NCBI GenBank assembly: GCA_006176705.1
Contig: QRFJ01004908.1
Span: forward strand, 620,001-684,000
Direction: 5' to 3'
DNA length: 64,000 nucleotides
Origin: Cocos nucifera
Lineage: Eukaryota; Streptophyta; Magnoliopsida; Arecales; Arecaceae
The notes under the pieces: generated by a model
Seen by the model: the letters and a program-made list of their open reading frames with translations, nothing else
What the model was told of the DNA's origin: nothing
Databases searched by the model: none
Program-made: the position numbers and the translations under genes
In this document: in pieces, positions 20,561 through 32,529 of the stretch
Layout: every line of letters starts with the position of its first letter
Position numbering within the stretch: the first letter of the stretch is position 1

Positions 20561-21540
20561 TTTTAAATATTATATAATTTTAAAATTTAATATCTATCTT
20601 CATCATTCATTATCTAAATAATTATTATTAAACTATCATCACAAAAGGTCGCCTCGATCCGATGGTCCTTACTTCATCGATAAAAAAAAAATCGATTTCG
20701 ATGACCACGAACGATGATGTGATGATCTGATAGATAGCGATTTCTGATGGATCTAAAAATCTGCAATGATAATCTTGATGATATTTGTAGCGTACTATCA
20801 AAGTTTTATTTCAATCGGATATCGTTATCTTGGTCAATTTAGTATAGGTTAGTTTCAGTCGTTAAATGATAAATGAGTGATCAAAGGATCAAACGATATT
20901 CGATTATGAGATAATTTTTTTTATAAATGATCTTGACTATTATTTTAATTATTTTTTATGATAGTGATTATAAAATTTAACTCGTAAGATGAAGAATGAT
21001 CTAAAACTATATATTTCCTGATAATCATTCTAAAACTTCACTGATTATTATGCTCGTGCTTTTGCAATATCTGCTTAACATGAACAGTTTATACGAAAAT
21101 AATTTAAATTTTACTATCATCACCATATAAAATATTTAAAATTATAATAAAAATTATTTAACTAAAAAATTATCTCATAATCGGATGCCATTTAATCCTT
21201 TGATCGCTTGTTTCTAATTTAACGATCGAAATCATTCCATACTAAATTGATCATGATAACGATATCCGATTGAAGTAAAACTTTGATATTTATACTATAA
21301 ATATCATCGAGATCATCATTGCAGGTTTTCAGATCCATCAGAGATCTCCATCTATCAGATCATTGCATCATCGTTCTTGATCGTTGAAATTAAATTTTTC
21401 TAATTGATGAAGTCAGGGCCATCGGATCGAGGTGATCTTTTGCGATGATATTCTAATAATAATTATTTAGATAATAAACGATGAAGATAGATATTAAATT
21501 TTAAAATTATATAATATTTAAAATATATATATATTATTAC
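20540..21540. repeat. CACTA-1: palindrome of about 1 kb
   Basis: The left arm (about 20540-20990) and right arm (about 21090-21540) are inverted copies. Examples are AAATTTAATATCTATCTTCATC against GATGAAGATAGATATTAAATTT, and CGCCTCGATCCGATGG against CCATCGGATCGAGGTG. Roughly 100 bases form the loop. The right arm is followed by another set of subterminal motifs (21540-21690), so an inverted copy of the left terminus is the simplest explanation. The same structure is in CACTA-2 at about 29215-30240. Confidence 0.85.
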
Positions 21541-21719
21541 CAACTTACGGTAGCGGTTATCAAAAATCACTGCTATAGATCTACAGCAGCAGTTATAGAA
21601 TAGCTGTCGTAGATCTATGACAGCGATTTTGGATAACCGCTGTCATAGATCTATGGTAGTAGTTTGATAACTACTGCCGTAAGTTAGGTTAAAAATTTTT
21701 AAATTTTTTCTGCTTTCCT

Positions 21720-22260
21720 CCCATGCGCGCTCGATCTTTCTCTCTATCTCTCCCCCTCCTCTCTGTCACCGATGAGGCTTCTTCCCCCCGATCAGCACCG
21801 CCCCTCCTTCCCCCTCGACCGGCACCGCCCCTCCTTCCCCCTCCCTCTCTGGCCCCCATCTCCGACCGCCCCTCCCTGCCACCCCCCCCCCACCCAGCCC
21901 CCCCCCCACCCTCCTCCCAGCCATCGCTCCTTCCCCCATCCCCGACCGCTCCTCTCCGTCACCCCCACCGCCCACCCGGCCCCCACCACCCCCCACCCTC
22001 CTCCCAACTGCCCCTCCTTCCCCCCATCCTTGGCCCGCCCCTCCCCGCCACCCTGCCACCCCCCAGCCCCCATCTCTGACCTTGCACCCACACCGACGCC
22101 TTCCACCGGCCCCTCCCGCCCCCCCCATTCCCACCCTACTGACCCCCCCCCCACCCCCACCCCCCCTCCCCCCCCCCCCCCCCCCCCATCGCCTCTCTCT
22201 CTTTCCTCTTTCTCTCTCTTCTCTATCTCACTATCTTGCTTTTGTTTCGTAGGTTACCTC
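21720..22260 (+). other. CACTA-1: C-rich segment
   Basis: A strongly pyrimidine-rich stretch (CCCCCACC and CTCTCTC runs) lies after ATGCGCGC. Long proline-rich frames exist on the plus strand and glycine-rich frames on the minus strand. They overlap in several frames, which is expected from low-complexity sequence, so no protein is called. In CACTA-2 the equivalent is 30398-31080. Position suggests promoter or 5' transcribed sequence of the element. Confidence 0.6.
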
Positions 22261-22519
22261 TAGTGTCCGTCCTCCTCTAGCATCGTCGTCGGTGACCCTC
22301 GAGCTTTCGGTGCGACCCGCTCTCTATAGCCGTAGGTATAATTTTTTTTAATTTTATAGTATTATTTATTAATCATATATATTTATAATAATTTATAAAA
22401 TATTTATAATAAATATTATAAATATTTATTATAAATATTATAATTATCTGCATGCCATAGTTTTTGGGCCATGCCGTGGTGGTAGCCTTGGGCTGTGCCA
22501 TGTCGACGGCTGTGGACTA

Positions 22520-23290
22520 GATCTATCAATGGATTGGATTTGGATCGAAATCTGAATATTCAGATCTGATCCTAATTTTAATTACTGATACCGGATCCGA
22601 ATTCCGAATATCCGATGGATCTGTACTTGAAGTACCAGACCCGGATCCTAATGGATCCCGGAAGGTCGGACCCGAATTTTGGGATCCGAAACTAAGAAAC
22701 GGAGAGACTGAGAGGGAGACCGATAGATTGAGAGAGGGAGGGCCGGTCGCTCGTCGGCCGTCGGCAAGGGAGACCGAGAGTAGGGAGGGAGGGGGTCCGA
22801 CCTCACCATCGTCGGGAGGGAGATCGAGAGAGGAAGAGAGGAAGGGATCCGCCTCGCCGCCATCATTGGGAGGGAGGGGGTCCGACCTCGAGGAAGATCG
22901 AGAGAGGGAGAGTGGGAGATCGAGAGAGAGAGGAAGGGGGTCTGGCCTCGTCAGCATCACTAGGAGGGATGGGGTCCGGCCTTACCGATGAGGGAGATCG
23001 AGAGAGTGAGAGAGAGAGGGATGGGGTCCGACCTTGTCGATGAGGAAAATTGAGAGAGGGAGAGAGAAAGATCGAGAGATGAAAAAGCTGGAAGGGGTTC
23101 GGCCTCACCGCTGTCGCCAACGAGAGAGATCAAGAGAGGAAGAGAGGGAGTGATAGAGGGGATGGCACACAGCCGAGCCGACTGGGGGACAACCCGAGTC
23201 GGATGTCTCAGGCATGAAGCTGGCTATCTCAAGCATACAGTTGGCTCGACTTCTGAGCGAATAGAATTTGATATGTCTCTCTAAGGTTCT
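22520..23290. repeat. CACTA-1: GATC-rich then GA-rich low-complexity segment
   Basis: GATCCGAAT and GGATCCGGA words are followed by repeated GGGAGATCGAGAGAGGGAG units. The equivalent in CACTA-2 is 31205-31850. Frames here are low-complexity and unsupported. Confidence 0.65.
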
Positions 23291-23599
23291 AACTTTAAGC
23301 CCTATGGTGCCATCATCATCTATTTTATTCTTCTTTCAGATTTTTGGATTAACACCAAGATTCGCATAAGAGATCGGATCTACGATTGTTGCTCATTCTT
23401 AATTATTTATGAATGTAATTCATGTTGTAAAATTTATTGCATAACATTTTTTGGATGTTTATATCTTATTGCTTTTATTTATTGCATTCCATAATGATAG
23501 ATCCGTTAATTGATTAGTGTACATATTAGAGACTATTTATTGATACTATATTAATATTATTATTCAACATGTTATATTGATTAATATTTATTAACATTG

Positions 23600-24032
23600 C
23601 AGGTCACGATGCCCCGGATACCTCTGGGCTCTATGACCATCTATCTTAGGTCTTGGGGCCTGAGCACTTTGGAAGGATCTAATGCAGATCCGAACACACG
23701 CCGATAAGCTACTGATCCGAGGCGAGCATCTTCTCATAGACTTTTGGTGTCGTCAGCTAAAAGAAGCTTGAGGAGGCGTTAGCACGGACAGATCATGCTG
23801 CGACGTGGGCAAATCGGGCTGAGGAGCGCGCATCTCATCTGAAGGACATTGTGAGAGATATGATGTCGATCTTCAGTACGTATTTTGGAGTCACGAACTT
23901 TGAGGATATATTAGCCCATATTTCAGCTCCAGCTTTAGCTCCGGCTTCAGCACCAACTTCGACTCCGACTCTGGCTCTGGCTCTGACTTTCGGTGACGAT
24001 GACGATGATGTAGATTTAAAAAAATTTTGATA
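23600..24032 (+). pseudogene. CACTA-1: last exon of the second CACTA gene, broken
   Basis: It matches 37757-38185 of CACTA-2. GPDTSG, LEEALART..A, NRAEERASHLKDIVRDMMSIFS and NFEDILAHISAPA, then an acidic GDDDDDVDLKKF end, are readable. The start region has several stops and the middle exons are missing. In the intact family this is the C-terminal coiled-coil-like part of the second CACTA gene product. Confidence 0.78.
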
Positions 24033-24189
24033 TATTTTTTCTAAAAAATATTATAATAAATTTTATTCGATAATAAAATTTTAGTATTTTAAAATAATTT
24101 TTATATTTATTATATTTTTTTATAATATATATCTATATTTATCCGATAAAATATATAAAAAATAAAAATTTTAATTTTTTTAATTATTC

Positions 24190-24598
24190 AAGATCTACGA
24201 TAGTGATTTTATAATCGCTGTCATATCCATGCCAATCGTTGCTATAGATCTCTGGTGCAAATGGTGTCAACTGCTGCATTAGATCTATGGCAGCAGTTAA
24301 GAAACCATTGCTATAGATTACCTATGGTAGTGGTTATATAACCGCTGCTATAGATAAATTATGACAGTGGTTACATAACCGCTGCTATAGATCGATTTAT
24401 TGTAGCGGTTTATAAACCACTATAATAGACTAACTATGGTGGCGGTTCAAACAAGCGCTGTGACAACCGCTGCCATAGAGCTACGATGATGGCTGCAGTA
24501 GCAACGATTAAAGAACCACTGCCATAGCCTATGACAGTAATTTTTTAGACTACGATAGTGGTTACGAACCGCTACCATAGCTCTTTTTTGTAGTAGTG
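24190..24598. repeat. CACTA-1: right subterminal repeats and terminal inverted repeat
   Basis: Motifs such as TATGGCAGCAGTTA, TAACCGCTGC and ACCGCTGCCATAG repeat every 20-40 bp up to the TAGTAGTG end. Confidence 0.82.
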
Positions 24599-25090
24599 GT
24601 CTCTTCTAGATTTTTATTTAAAAATATCATTTTTACATCTATTTGATATAACTCTAAAATAAAATAAGCTACTAAAGCTATGATTATTCTTAATAAATCC
24701 TTCTTTAGAACTGGAGAGAATGTTTCATGATAGTCAAATGTCTTCTTTTTGAGTAAAATTCTTAACTACAAGTTTAGCCTTATATCATTCAATTTTAGCT
24801 GAGGAGTTTCTTTTGATCTTATAGATCCATTTACAGCCAATGGCTGAAGCACCCTTAGGTAACTCAATGAGATCCCAGACTTAATTTTTAAACATGGATT
24901 CCATCTCATCTTTGATGGCATCATACCAGTATATAAAATTATTTTCGCTCATGGCTTATAAAAATAAATTCGGATCATTATCAAATCCAACATCAAAGTC
25001 AAATTCCTATAGGTAGACAATGTAATTATTAAAAATTACAAGTCTTCTTTTTCTTGAGAATCTTCTTAATCCTACTATCTCATCTGTATT
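24599..25090 (-). pseudogene. pol: Element F: reverse transcriptase, N-terminal part
   Basis: The minus strand reads a decayed copia sequence including TFSPVLKKD-like and MDVK.IFLNKNLEE blocks, which joins the YMTQPEG part at 20122 once CACTA-1 is removed. Stops are frequent. Confidence 0.78.
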
Positions 25091-26140
25091 TTGAGTAATT
25101 TTGGTTGTAAGCTCATCATGAACTTGTTCTTTATAGAGTTGTTGTTCTTAAATTGGTTATTCACTATCTTATGGATCATCTTGAATAACAATCAATTCTT
25201 TATCTTTTATGGGTTGATCAATTTGATCTCTCATTTTCTCAAATTTATCCTTACGAGAAAAATCATTCTCACTAAGTTCATAATCCTCAAGAAATTTAGC
25301 ATTTCTAGCCTCAACAATTTTAGATACATGGTTAGGATAATAAAACCTATATCCTTTAGAATTTACTGTATAGCCAATAAAATAGCTACTAATTATTCTA
25401 GAGTTCAATTTTTTTAAGTGTAGATTATAAATCTGTACCTTAATTGGACATCTCCATATATGTAAATAACTTAAACTTGATTTTCATCCTTTCTATAACT
25501 CAAAAGGAGTTTTAGTATAGCCTTTGATAAAATCCTATTTAAGACATATACAGCAGTCTTTAATGCTTCACTTTAAAGAGATAAAAGAAGATTAGAACTA
25601 CTAATCATGCTTCTTACCATGTTCATCAGTATACGATTCCTTCTTTCTGCTACACCATTTTATTAAGATATTTTAGGCATTGTATATTAGGCAATAATAT
25701 CCTCTTCTTCAAGAAACTTACCAAATGGACCTATTAACCAACCTCTTTTAGTGTCTTTTATTGTCCTTCCCATTTCTATCAGATCTTATGATCTTTATTT
25801 TTTTATCTATCTATTTCTTTACTTCTATTTTATAAATCTTAAAGACATCTAGTGCCTCATCCTTTTCAAACAGAAGGTAGAGATACATGTATCTAGTATA
25901 GTCATCAATAAATGAGATAAAATATCTCTGACCATTAAAATAAAAAGTAGAAAATGATCCACAAATATCAGTGTATATAATTTTTAAAATATTAGAACTT
26001 CTTTTGGCACCTTTAAAGAACTTGTTAGTTTACTTTTTCTTTATGCAACCCAAATAAGTACTAAAGTCAGTAAAATTAATATCTTTTAAAATGTTATCAT
26101 TTACCAACATCTTTATTCTCTTTAAAGAGATATGAGCTAA
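25090..26140 (-). pseudogene. pol: Element F: integrase and linker
   Basis: Minus-strand segments read YTDICGSFSTFYFNGQRYFI then SFIDDYTRYMYLYLL (first catalytic Asp region of a copia integrase core) at about 25830-25990. A C-terminal stretch SYFIGYTVNSKGYRFYYP then KIVEARNAKFLED lies at 25169-25408. Many stops separate them. Integrase would insert the cDNA; this copy cannot make it. Confidence 0.82.
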
Positions 26141-26660
26141 TCTTTTGTGTCATAAACTTGAAGAGTTCACTTTAATAATGTTCCTCTTTATGCCAATATT
26201 ATCACTATACGTAGATGAATGATTACTTTTATAATTTAGATTCAAATCTAATTTATATAAACCATCTATCATAAAACTAGTGCCAATAACTTTTTTATCT
26301 CCAAAAAAAGTAACTATAGAGTTTTCAAAATAAAAACCAAAACAAATACTTGTCAACTTAAAAATAAAAATTAAATTTCTAGAAAAATTAGGAACATAAA
26401 AAATATTTTCAAGATCCAAAATGAAATAGAACTCAAAGCTAATCTAAAGATTCTCATGGCCTCTACGTATGAACGTATCCGATTGCTCGAGTAGATATTT
26501 TGTTCACTCTTCTTCGGATCTCTTAGATTGAGAAAGTCTTGCATGGTATTGGCAATATGAATTATATTACCAGAATCAATCCACTAAGTATTATTAGGGA
26601 CATCAATAGAAAAAGATTCATGACACACTAGAGATATAAAAGTACTTTTCTTTTCAAGCC
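26140..26660 (-). pseudogene. pol: Element F: protease and pre-integrase region
   Basis: The minus strand reads WIDSGNIIHIANTMQDFL (Asp-Ser-Gly protease triad in copia context) near 26530-26600. The frame at 26150-26419 reads ENIFYVPNFSRNLIFIFKLT, the usual stretch between protease and the integrase zinc finger. Confidence 0.78.
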
Positions 26661-27500
26661 ATTTCTTATACTTTATGCAGTCTTTCTTCATGTGTCTCTT
26701 TTTCTTGCAAAAAAAGCATGCATCTTTATTGCCATGGCGATTCATTAGCACTGTAGCATTTTTCTTTTCTTTAGGAGCATCTTTTCTCTTTTTATCTTTA
26801 CCATGAGTAGCAAGATTGGCACTTTCATGCTTTATGTCTTGTTTCTCTTATTTCAGTCTTACTTCCTCTTGAACACACTTAGCAAAAGTTCATTAATAGA
26901 TTATTTTTCTTTATGTGTATTGTAAGAAATTTTGAAAGGGCTATATTCTGTGGGTAGAGAATTCAAAATTAATTGAACTAAAAAAAAGCCAAAAATCTCG
27001 ACTTCTAAAGATTTGAGTTAAGCAGCAATATCTCTCATTTTCATGATATGGTCACATACACTTTTAGAACTATCAAACCTCATGCCTGTAAATTTATTCA
27101 TTAGGATACTGGCCAAAGCTTTATCAAAACTTTTAAATTATTTTTTAATGATCTTCATAAAATTCTTGATCTTATCACATTGAGGGATTGATTCTCTAAT
27201 ACTTTTAGGTACTTGAAACTTGATAAGCATTAAACTCAAGCGATTAGATTGCTCTCATTTTTCATATGCCAGAGTTTGTTGTGGCGTACTTAAATCCATG
27301 AGAATAGATGGTTCATCCACATGAAGTATCAAGTCAAGATCTTTGTACCAAAGAGTGTAAAGAATACTATCTTTTCAGTAAAAAAAATTATCATCACTTA
27401 GCATTAAAATAAGAACAGCATCATTAATATATATAGTAGGATTAGTTGCAATAATCAAAAAGTATAGAAAACTTTAGTGCTATGAAGCTAAACTATAATC
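26660..27500 (-). pseudogene. gag: Element F: gag
   Basis: The zinc knuckle CFFCKKKRHMKKDC (C-x2-C-x4-H-x4-C, all four ligands kept) is at about 26680-26722. Upstream the minus strand reads LSTPQQTLAYE, NRLSLMLIKFQVPKSIRESI and MRFDSSKSVCDHIMKMRDIA, typical of the copia gag (UBN2-type) domain, with a few stops. The N-terminus near 27350-27500 is unclear. Confidence 0.82.
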
Positions 27501-28910
27501 TAAAATAATTAATTTCAGTAATAAATTCTAACCTTTCTGTAGGCAGAGGTACATCATGCATAAAATTTATTAATACTTGATTAATAAGACCAGCAATATA
27601 AATATTAAAAATAATAAATTTTTATACCTATAGGTCTAGAAAAAATTTATCCTTAATATCTAGATTATCATTTTATTTCAATTAAATTATAAAAAAATAA
27701 TCACTCTCTATGGATAAAGTTAATTATCTTTATGATTTAATTATAATTTTATTCTTATGTCATTATTTTTTAATTTATATTCTTTATATGGTCTTTATTA
27801 TTTTTTAGGATGCTCTAACTATTCTCGAAAATAATAAATTCACTAATTTTAATATGGCATTTGAATAATTTCATTAACCATACAAAACTTTATTATAGTT
27901 TTCAGCATGATTATGATCAGATATTTTTAGTAAATAAATAATAATCCAATCAAAATAGATTGTAAAATATAATTTAGAAGCTCTTTTATGAAATAAAGTT
28001 TATTATGGGAACTAAAGAATAACCCATGTGTCTTCACATAATAAACTCCATTATAGGTCTTAAATATATTTTATTTTATTTTACTTTATTATTATTATTA
28101 TTTAGGGATCTTTATAAAATTAATACTTTATCAGGGACTAATTTTCAGAAATTCCTATAGGACTCTTATAGAATACATAACTTATTAGGGGCTTTATTGC
28201 AAAATTTCTTATTTAGCTAATGGATCCAAATTGATTTTCGGGTTTCAGGTTGGAACCCAAACCCATTAAACTAATAAGCCCATTTCCCCTCTTCTATTCT
28301 TCTTCCCCGATCAAAAGAAACCCATGGTCGTCACTCCTCTTGGCTGGCGATTGACCACCCCGCAAAACTGCCGACGAGGGCCAATTCGAGTTTAACCACC
28401 GATGGTGACCTAAGGCCACCGTCCGACCGTTGGATCATCGACTTTTGTCCTTTCTTCCAAACGAGAGTGGTGGAGGTCAAAAATCTGACACTCCACCCCT
28501 CCAAAGCTTGGTCGGCGGCTATCATTAACGTCAGATCGATGGCTCGTCGGTGAAGCTTCATCATCCACGGCCAGCGATTAGAAATGGAAACCATCAGTTT
28601 GCCTTTATCCGACAGTTCCATCTATACCTTCATTTTTTTTTAAAACTTTCAATGCTCACCAGCAGAAGGTTGTCGAAAGCTGGCGGCTGGCATGGGATGC
28701 CGACAGTCATGCGATCAGCCACCAAGGGTGGGACATGGATCGGAGGTCCGCCCATCGAAAAGAGAAGAGGAAGAGGGCCTTTAATTTATTTATTTATTCA
28801 TAAATAATTTTTAACTAAAATTAAAAATTATAGAATAAATAAATAAATAAAATTTAAATTAATACAAAATCTAGGATCTAGATCTTGGTGATTTTGATTT
28901 TATATGATCA
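27500..28910 (-). other. Element F: long leader before gag, partly GC-rich
   Basis: About 1.4 kb lies between gag and the CACTA-2 insertion, long for a copia leader. The part 27540-28250 is AT-rich and non-coding. About 28260-28790 is GC-richer, opens with CCCAAACCCATTAAACTAATAAGCCCATTT and holds frames on both strands (minus 28331-28621, plus 28550-28807) with no domain I recognise. It could be captured host DNA or a further small insertion. Confidence 0.5.
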
Positions 28911-28929
28911 CACTATTACAAAATGAACC

Positions 28930-29215
28930 TATGGTAGTGCATACTATGGTAGCGATTTTTGAAATCACTGCAATAGAGTCTACAATAGTGGTTACAAGAA
29001 ACCACTGCTATAGGTCCGATCTATAGCAGCAGTTATAACAAACCGCTGCCATAGTCTGACCTATTATAGTGATTTCTTATAACTGCTATCATACATCGGA
29101 TCTATAGCAGCGGTTTCTTATAATCGCTACCATACGTTAGACCATAGCAGTGATTTTTTATAACCGCTGTCATACGTCGGACCTATAGTAGCGGTTATTT
29201 GTAACCACTGCAATA
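28930..29215. repeat. CACTA-2: left subterminal repeats
   Basis: Degenerate TATAGCAGCGGTTA / TAACCGCTGTCATA copies in both orientations, matching those of CACTA-1 in order and spacing. Confidence 0.8.
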
Positions 29216-30240
29216 TTTTTTTTTCTTATTTTTTTTAAATAATATATAATTTTAAAATTTAATATTCATCTTCATCATTCATTATCTAAATAATTATCAT
29301 TAGAGTATCATCGCAAAAGATCACCTCGATCTAATGGTCCTAACTTCATCGATCAAAAAAATTTGATTTCGACGATCACGAATGATGATGCGATGATCTG
29401 ATAAATGAAGATCTTTGATAGATCTAAAAATCTACAACGATGATCTTAGTTATATTTATAGTGTACTATCAAAGTTTTACTTCAATCGGATATTGTTATC
29501 TTGGTCAATTTAGTATAGATTAATTTCGACCGTTAAATGATAAACGAGTGATCAAAGGATCAGACGATATCCGATTATGAGATAATTTCTTTTATAAATG
29601 ACCTTGGCTACTACTTTAATTATTTTTTATGGTGATGATTATAAAATTTAACTCATAAGATTAAAAATGATCTAAAACTATACGTCGTCTGATAACCATC
29701 CTTAAACTCCTTTGGTTGTTATATATATACGCTCATGCTTTTGCAATATCTGTTTAACATGAACAGTTCATACGAAAATGATTTGAATTTTACTATCATC
29801 ATCGTATAAAATGATTAAAATTATAGTAAAGATCATTTAACTAAAAAATTATCTTGTAATTGGATGCTGTTTAATCCTTTGATCGCTTATTTCTAATTTA
29901 ACGATCAAAATTATTTCATACTAAATTGACCATGATAACGATATTCGATTGAAGTAAAATTTTGATAGTATGCTACAAATATCATCGAGATCATCATTGT
30001 AGATTTTTGAATCGATCGGAGGTCTCCATCTATCAGTCATCGCATCATTATTCGTGATCGTCGAAATCAAATTTTTCTGATCGATGAAGCTAGGGCCATC
30101 GGATCAAGGTAAACTTTTGTGACGACACTCTAATGATAATTATTTAGATAATGAATGATGAAGATGAGCATTAAATTTTAAAAATATATAATATTTAAAA
30201 AAAATTTAAAAAAATTATTTTCAATCTACGATAGCGGTTA
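29215..30240. repeat. CACTA-2: palindrome of about 1 kb
   Basis: The arms (about 29230-29690 and 29770-30200) mirror each other: TTAATATTCATCTTCATCATTC against GAATGATGAAGATGAGCATTAA, and CACCTCGATCTAATGG against CCATCGGATCAAGGTA. The arms align with those in CACTA-1, so the palindrome predates the split of the two copies. Confidence 0.84.
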
Positions 30241-30394
30241 CTAAAAATCGCTGCTATAGATCAATGCAGCGATTATAAACCGCTGCCGTAGATCTATTGC
30301 AGCAATTTACCATAACCACTATCATAAATCTACGACAGCGATTCGAAAATCATTGTCGTAGGTTTGGTTAAAAATCATCAATTTTTCTTTCCTC

Positions 30395-31860
30395 TCATGC
30401 GCGCACGCTCTCTCTCTCCCCTTCTCTCCATCATCGGTGAGACTCCATCCATCTCCAGCCATGGCTGCCCACCCCCCACCCTCCCCATCCTCGACCACGG
30501 TCACCTGCCCCCCGCCCTCTCCATCCCCGACTGCCCACCCCTTGCTCCACCGTTCGCTGCCACCACCCTGTCCACCCCTTGTCCTCCCCAACTGCCACCA
30601 CCTGCCCCTTGCCCTCCCAATCCCCGACTGCCCACCGCCCGCCCTCCCCATCCTCAACCACCATCAATCCTTGCCCTCCCTATCCCCAGCCGCTCGCCCC
30701 TGTCTTCCCCATCCCCGGCCGCCACCACCCCTGCCCTCCCCATCCCCAGTCGCCGCCCCTTGCCGCCCACCCTTGCCCTTCCGACCGCCCGCACCTCGCC
30801 CTCCCCATCTCCAACCACCGCCACCCACCCACTGCCCTCCCATCTCCGATCGTGGCCGCCCGCCCCCACCTCCCATCCTCGACCGCCCGCTGCCCCTTAC
30901 CCTTCGCATCCTCGACCGCCACCGCCCCTGCCCTCTCTATTTCTGGCTGCCCACCTCCTGCCCTCCCCATCTCCTGGCCTCTCCATCATGACGCCCCTCC
31001 AGGCTCCCTCTCCCTCTCTCTCTTTCCTCTTTCTCTCTTTTCTCTCTCTATCTCACTATCTCGCTATTGTTTCAAAGGTTATCTCTAGCGCCATCATCTT
31101 CCTCCAACACCATCGTCGATGACCTTTGGAGCTTTCGATGCGACCTCCTCTTTATAGTCATTGGTATCTTTTTTATTTTAATTTTATAATATTATTTATT
31201 AATCACTGGACTAGATTTATTAAAAGATCGAGTTCGGATCAGAACCTGGATATTCAGATTGAGATCCGATTTTAATTACTAGTACCGAATCCAAATTCGA
31301 ATATCCGATGGATTCATACTTGAATTATTAGATCCAGATCCTAATGGATCTCAGGTATCCAGATCTGATTTTAAGATCTGAAACTAAGAAAGAGAGAGGA
31401 AGAGAGGAAGGGAGGGAGTCTGGCCTCACTGCCATTGTTGGCGAGGGAGATTGAGAGAGAGAGAGGGGGAGGGAGGTGGTCCAACCTCGCTGGCGAGGGA
31501 GATCAAGAGAGTGAGAAAGGGAGGGAGGGGTTTGGCCTTGTCGCCGTCGTCGGCAAGAAAGATCGAGAGAGGGAGAGAGGGAGGGAGGGGGTCCGACCTC
31601 ATCGATAAGGGATGAGATCGAAAGAGGGAGTGAGGAAGATCGAGAGAGGGAGAGAGGGATCAGGGAGGGGGTCCGCCTCACCGACGATGGAGATTAAGTG
31701 GGAGACGGGCAGTCAAAAAGATGAGGAGAGGACGGAGACGGTCAAGAACAAGGAATGGCACACAGCTAAGCTAGTTGGGGGAGGATCCGAGCCAGATGTC
31801 TCAGGCACGGAGCCGACTGTCTCAGGCGTGAAGCTGGCTTGATGGGTATGAATGAATTTG
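30395..31860 (+). other. CACTA-2: C-rich then GA-rich segment upstream of transposase
   Basis: The interval 30398-31080 is pyrimidine- and C-rich. The interval 31205-31850 has GATC-rich and GGGAGATCGAGAGAGGGAG-type repeats. The segment is colinear with 21720-23290 in CACTA-1. Open frames are low-complexity (proline-, glycine- or serine-rich) and contradict one another on the two strands. The likely role is 5' transcribed or regulatory sequence of the transposon. Confidence 0.6.
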
Positions 31861-32052
31861 ATATATCCCTCTAAGATTTTAATTTTAAGTCCTAAGGTAC
31901 TACCATCATCTACTTCGTTCTTTTTTCAGATTTTTGGATTAACACCTAGATTTGCGCAAAAGATCGAATCTACGATTGTTGCTCATCCTTAATTATTTAT
32001 GAATGTAATTTATATTATAGAATTTATTGAATAATATTTTTTGAATGTTTAT

Positions 32053-32155
32053 ATCTTATCGCTTTTATTTATTGCATTGTATAATGATAGACCCGTCAAT
32101 TGATTAGTGTACATAATCTCCGACATCCATATAATTATATATAATTGTATGGATG
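32053..32155 (+). repeat. Direct repeat upstream of CACTA-2 transposase
   Basis: TCTTATCGCTTTTATTTATTGC...CCGTCAATTGATTAGTGTACATAATCT recurs at 36281-36385 beyond the transposase gene. CACTA-1 keeps one copy only (about 23465-23525). Confidence 0.8.
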
Positions 32156-32529
32156 AGAGAATTATGTATGATGATTAATTGATTATCTAATTTAGATGAT
32201 TTAAAAATTATAGATAATTCTATAGATAGTTGCAGTAATCAAATGGTATGCTAAGAATTTCGAATAAAATTTTGGATAGTATTTTTCTTTTGTTCTTCCA
32301 ACATGGGAGAACTAAGGGAAAATGCTGCCTAAATTTTGTTCAATCTCTGTAGAATATCGTTTGATTACTATATTTAATCTATAGAATTAATATAATTTTT
32401 GAATGAGATAGGACCTATCTTTACCTATTAGTTGATGATAAGATGCATTTATTACATATTTATTTATAATACATTAGTATATAATTTAAATTTTATAAAT
32501 GATTTAATTACAGTATCATCATTTTTAAA

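Larger units (their letters stand above)
20123..24598 (+). mobile_element. CACTA-1: deleted CACTA (En/Spm-type) transposon
   Basis: The left end is CACTACTATAAAAATAG. The right end complemented is CACTACTACAAAAAAGAG. A perfect 3-bp target duplication GTC lies at 20120-20122 and 24599-24601. Subterminal arrays of TATGGCAGCGGTTA-type motifs occupy both ends. It shares ends, palindrome, C-rich and GA-rich segments with CACTA-2 but lacks the transposase, so it is a non-autonomous derivative. The insertion splits the reverse transcriptase of F between NLEE and YMTQPEG. Confidence 0.94.

Noticed and set aside
21720..22260. Proline-rich (plus) and glycine-rich (minus) frames of up to 163 codons
   Set aside because: C-rich low-complexity DNA gives open frames in several phases at once. 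The equivalent region of CACTA-2 does the same with different sequences, so no protein is conserved.
22728..22991. Arg/Glu/Gly-rich frame at the GA-rich repeat
   Set aside because: GGGAGATCGAGAGAGG repeats produce it. No conservation of frame with the equivalent region at 31612-31842.
30322..31122. 252-codon proline-rich frame in CACTA-2
   Set aside because: The same low-complexity segment as in CACTA-1. Five competing frames cover it on both strands.
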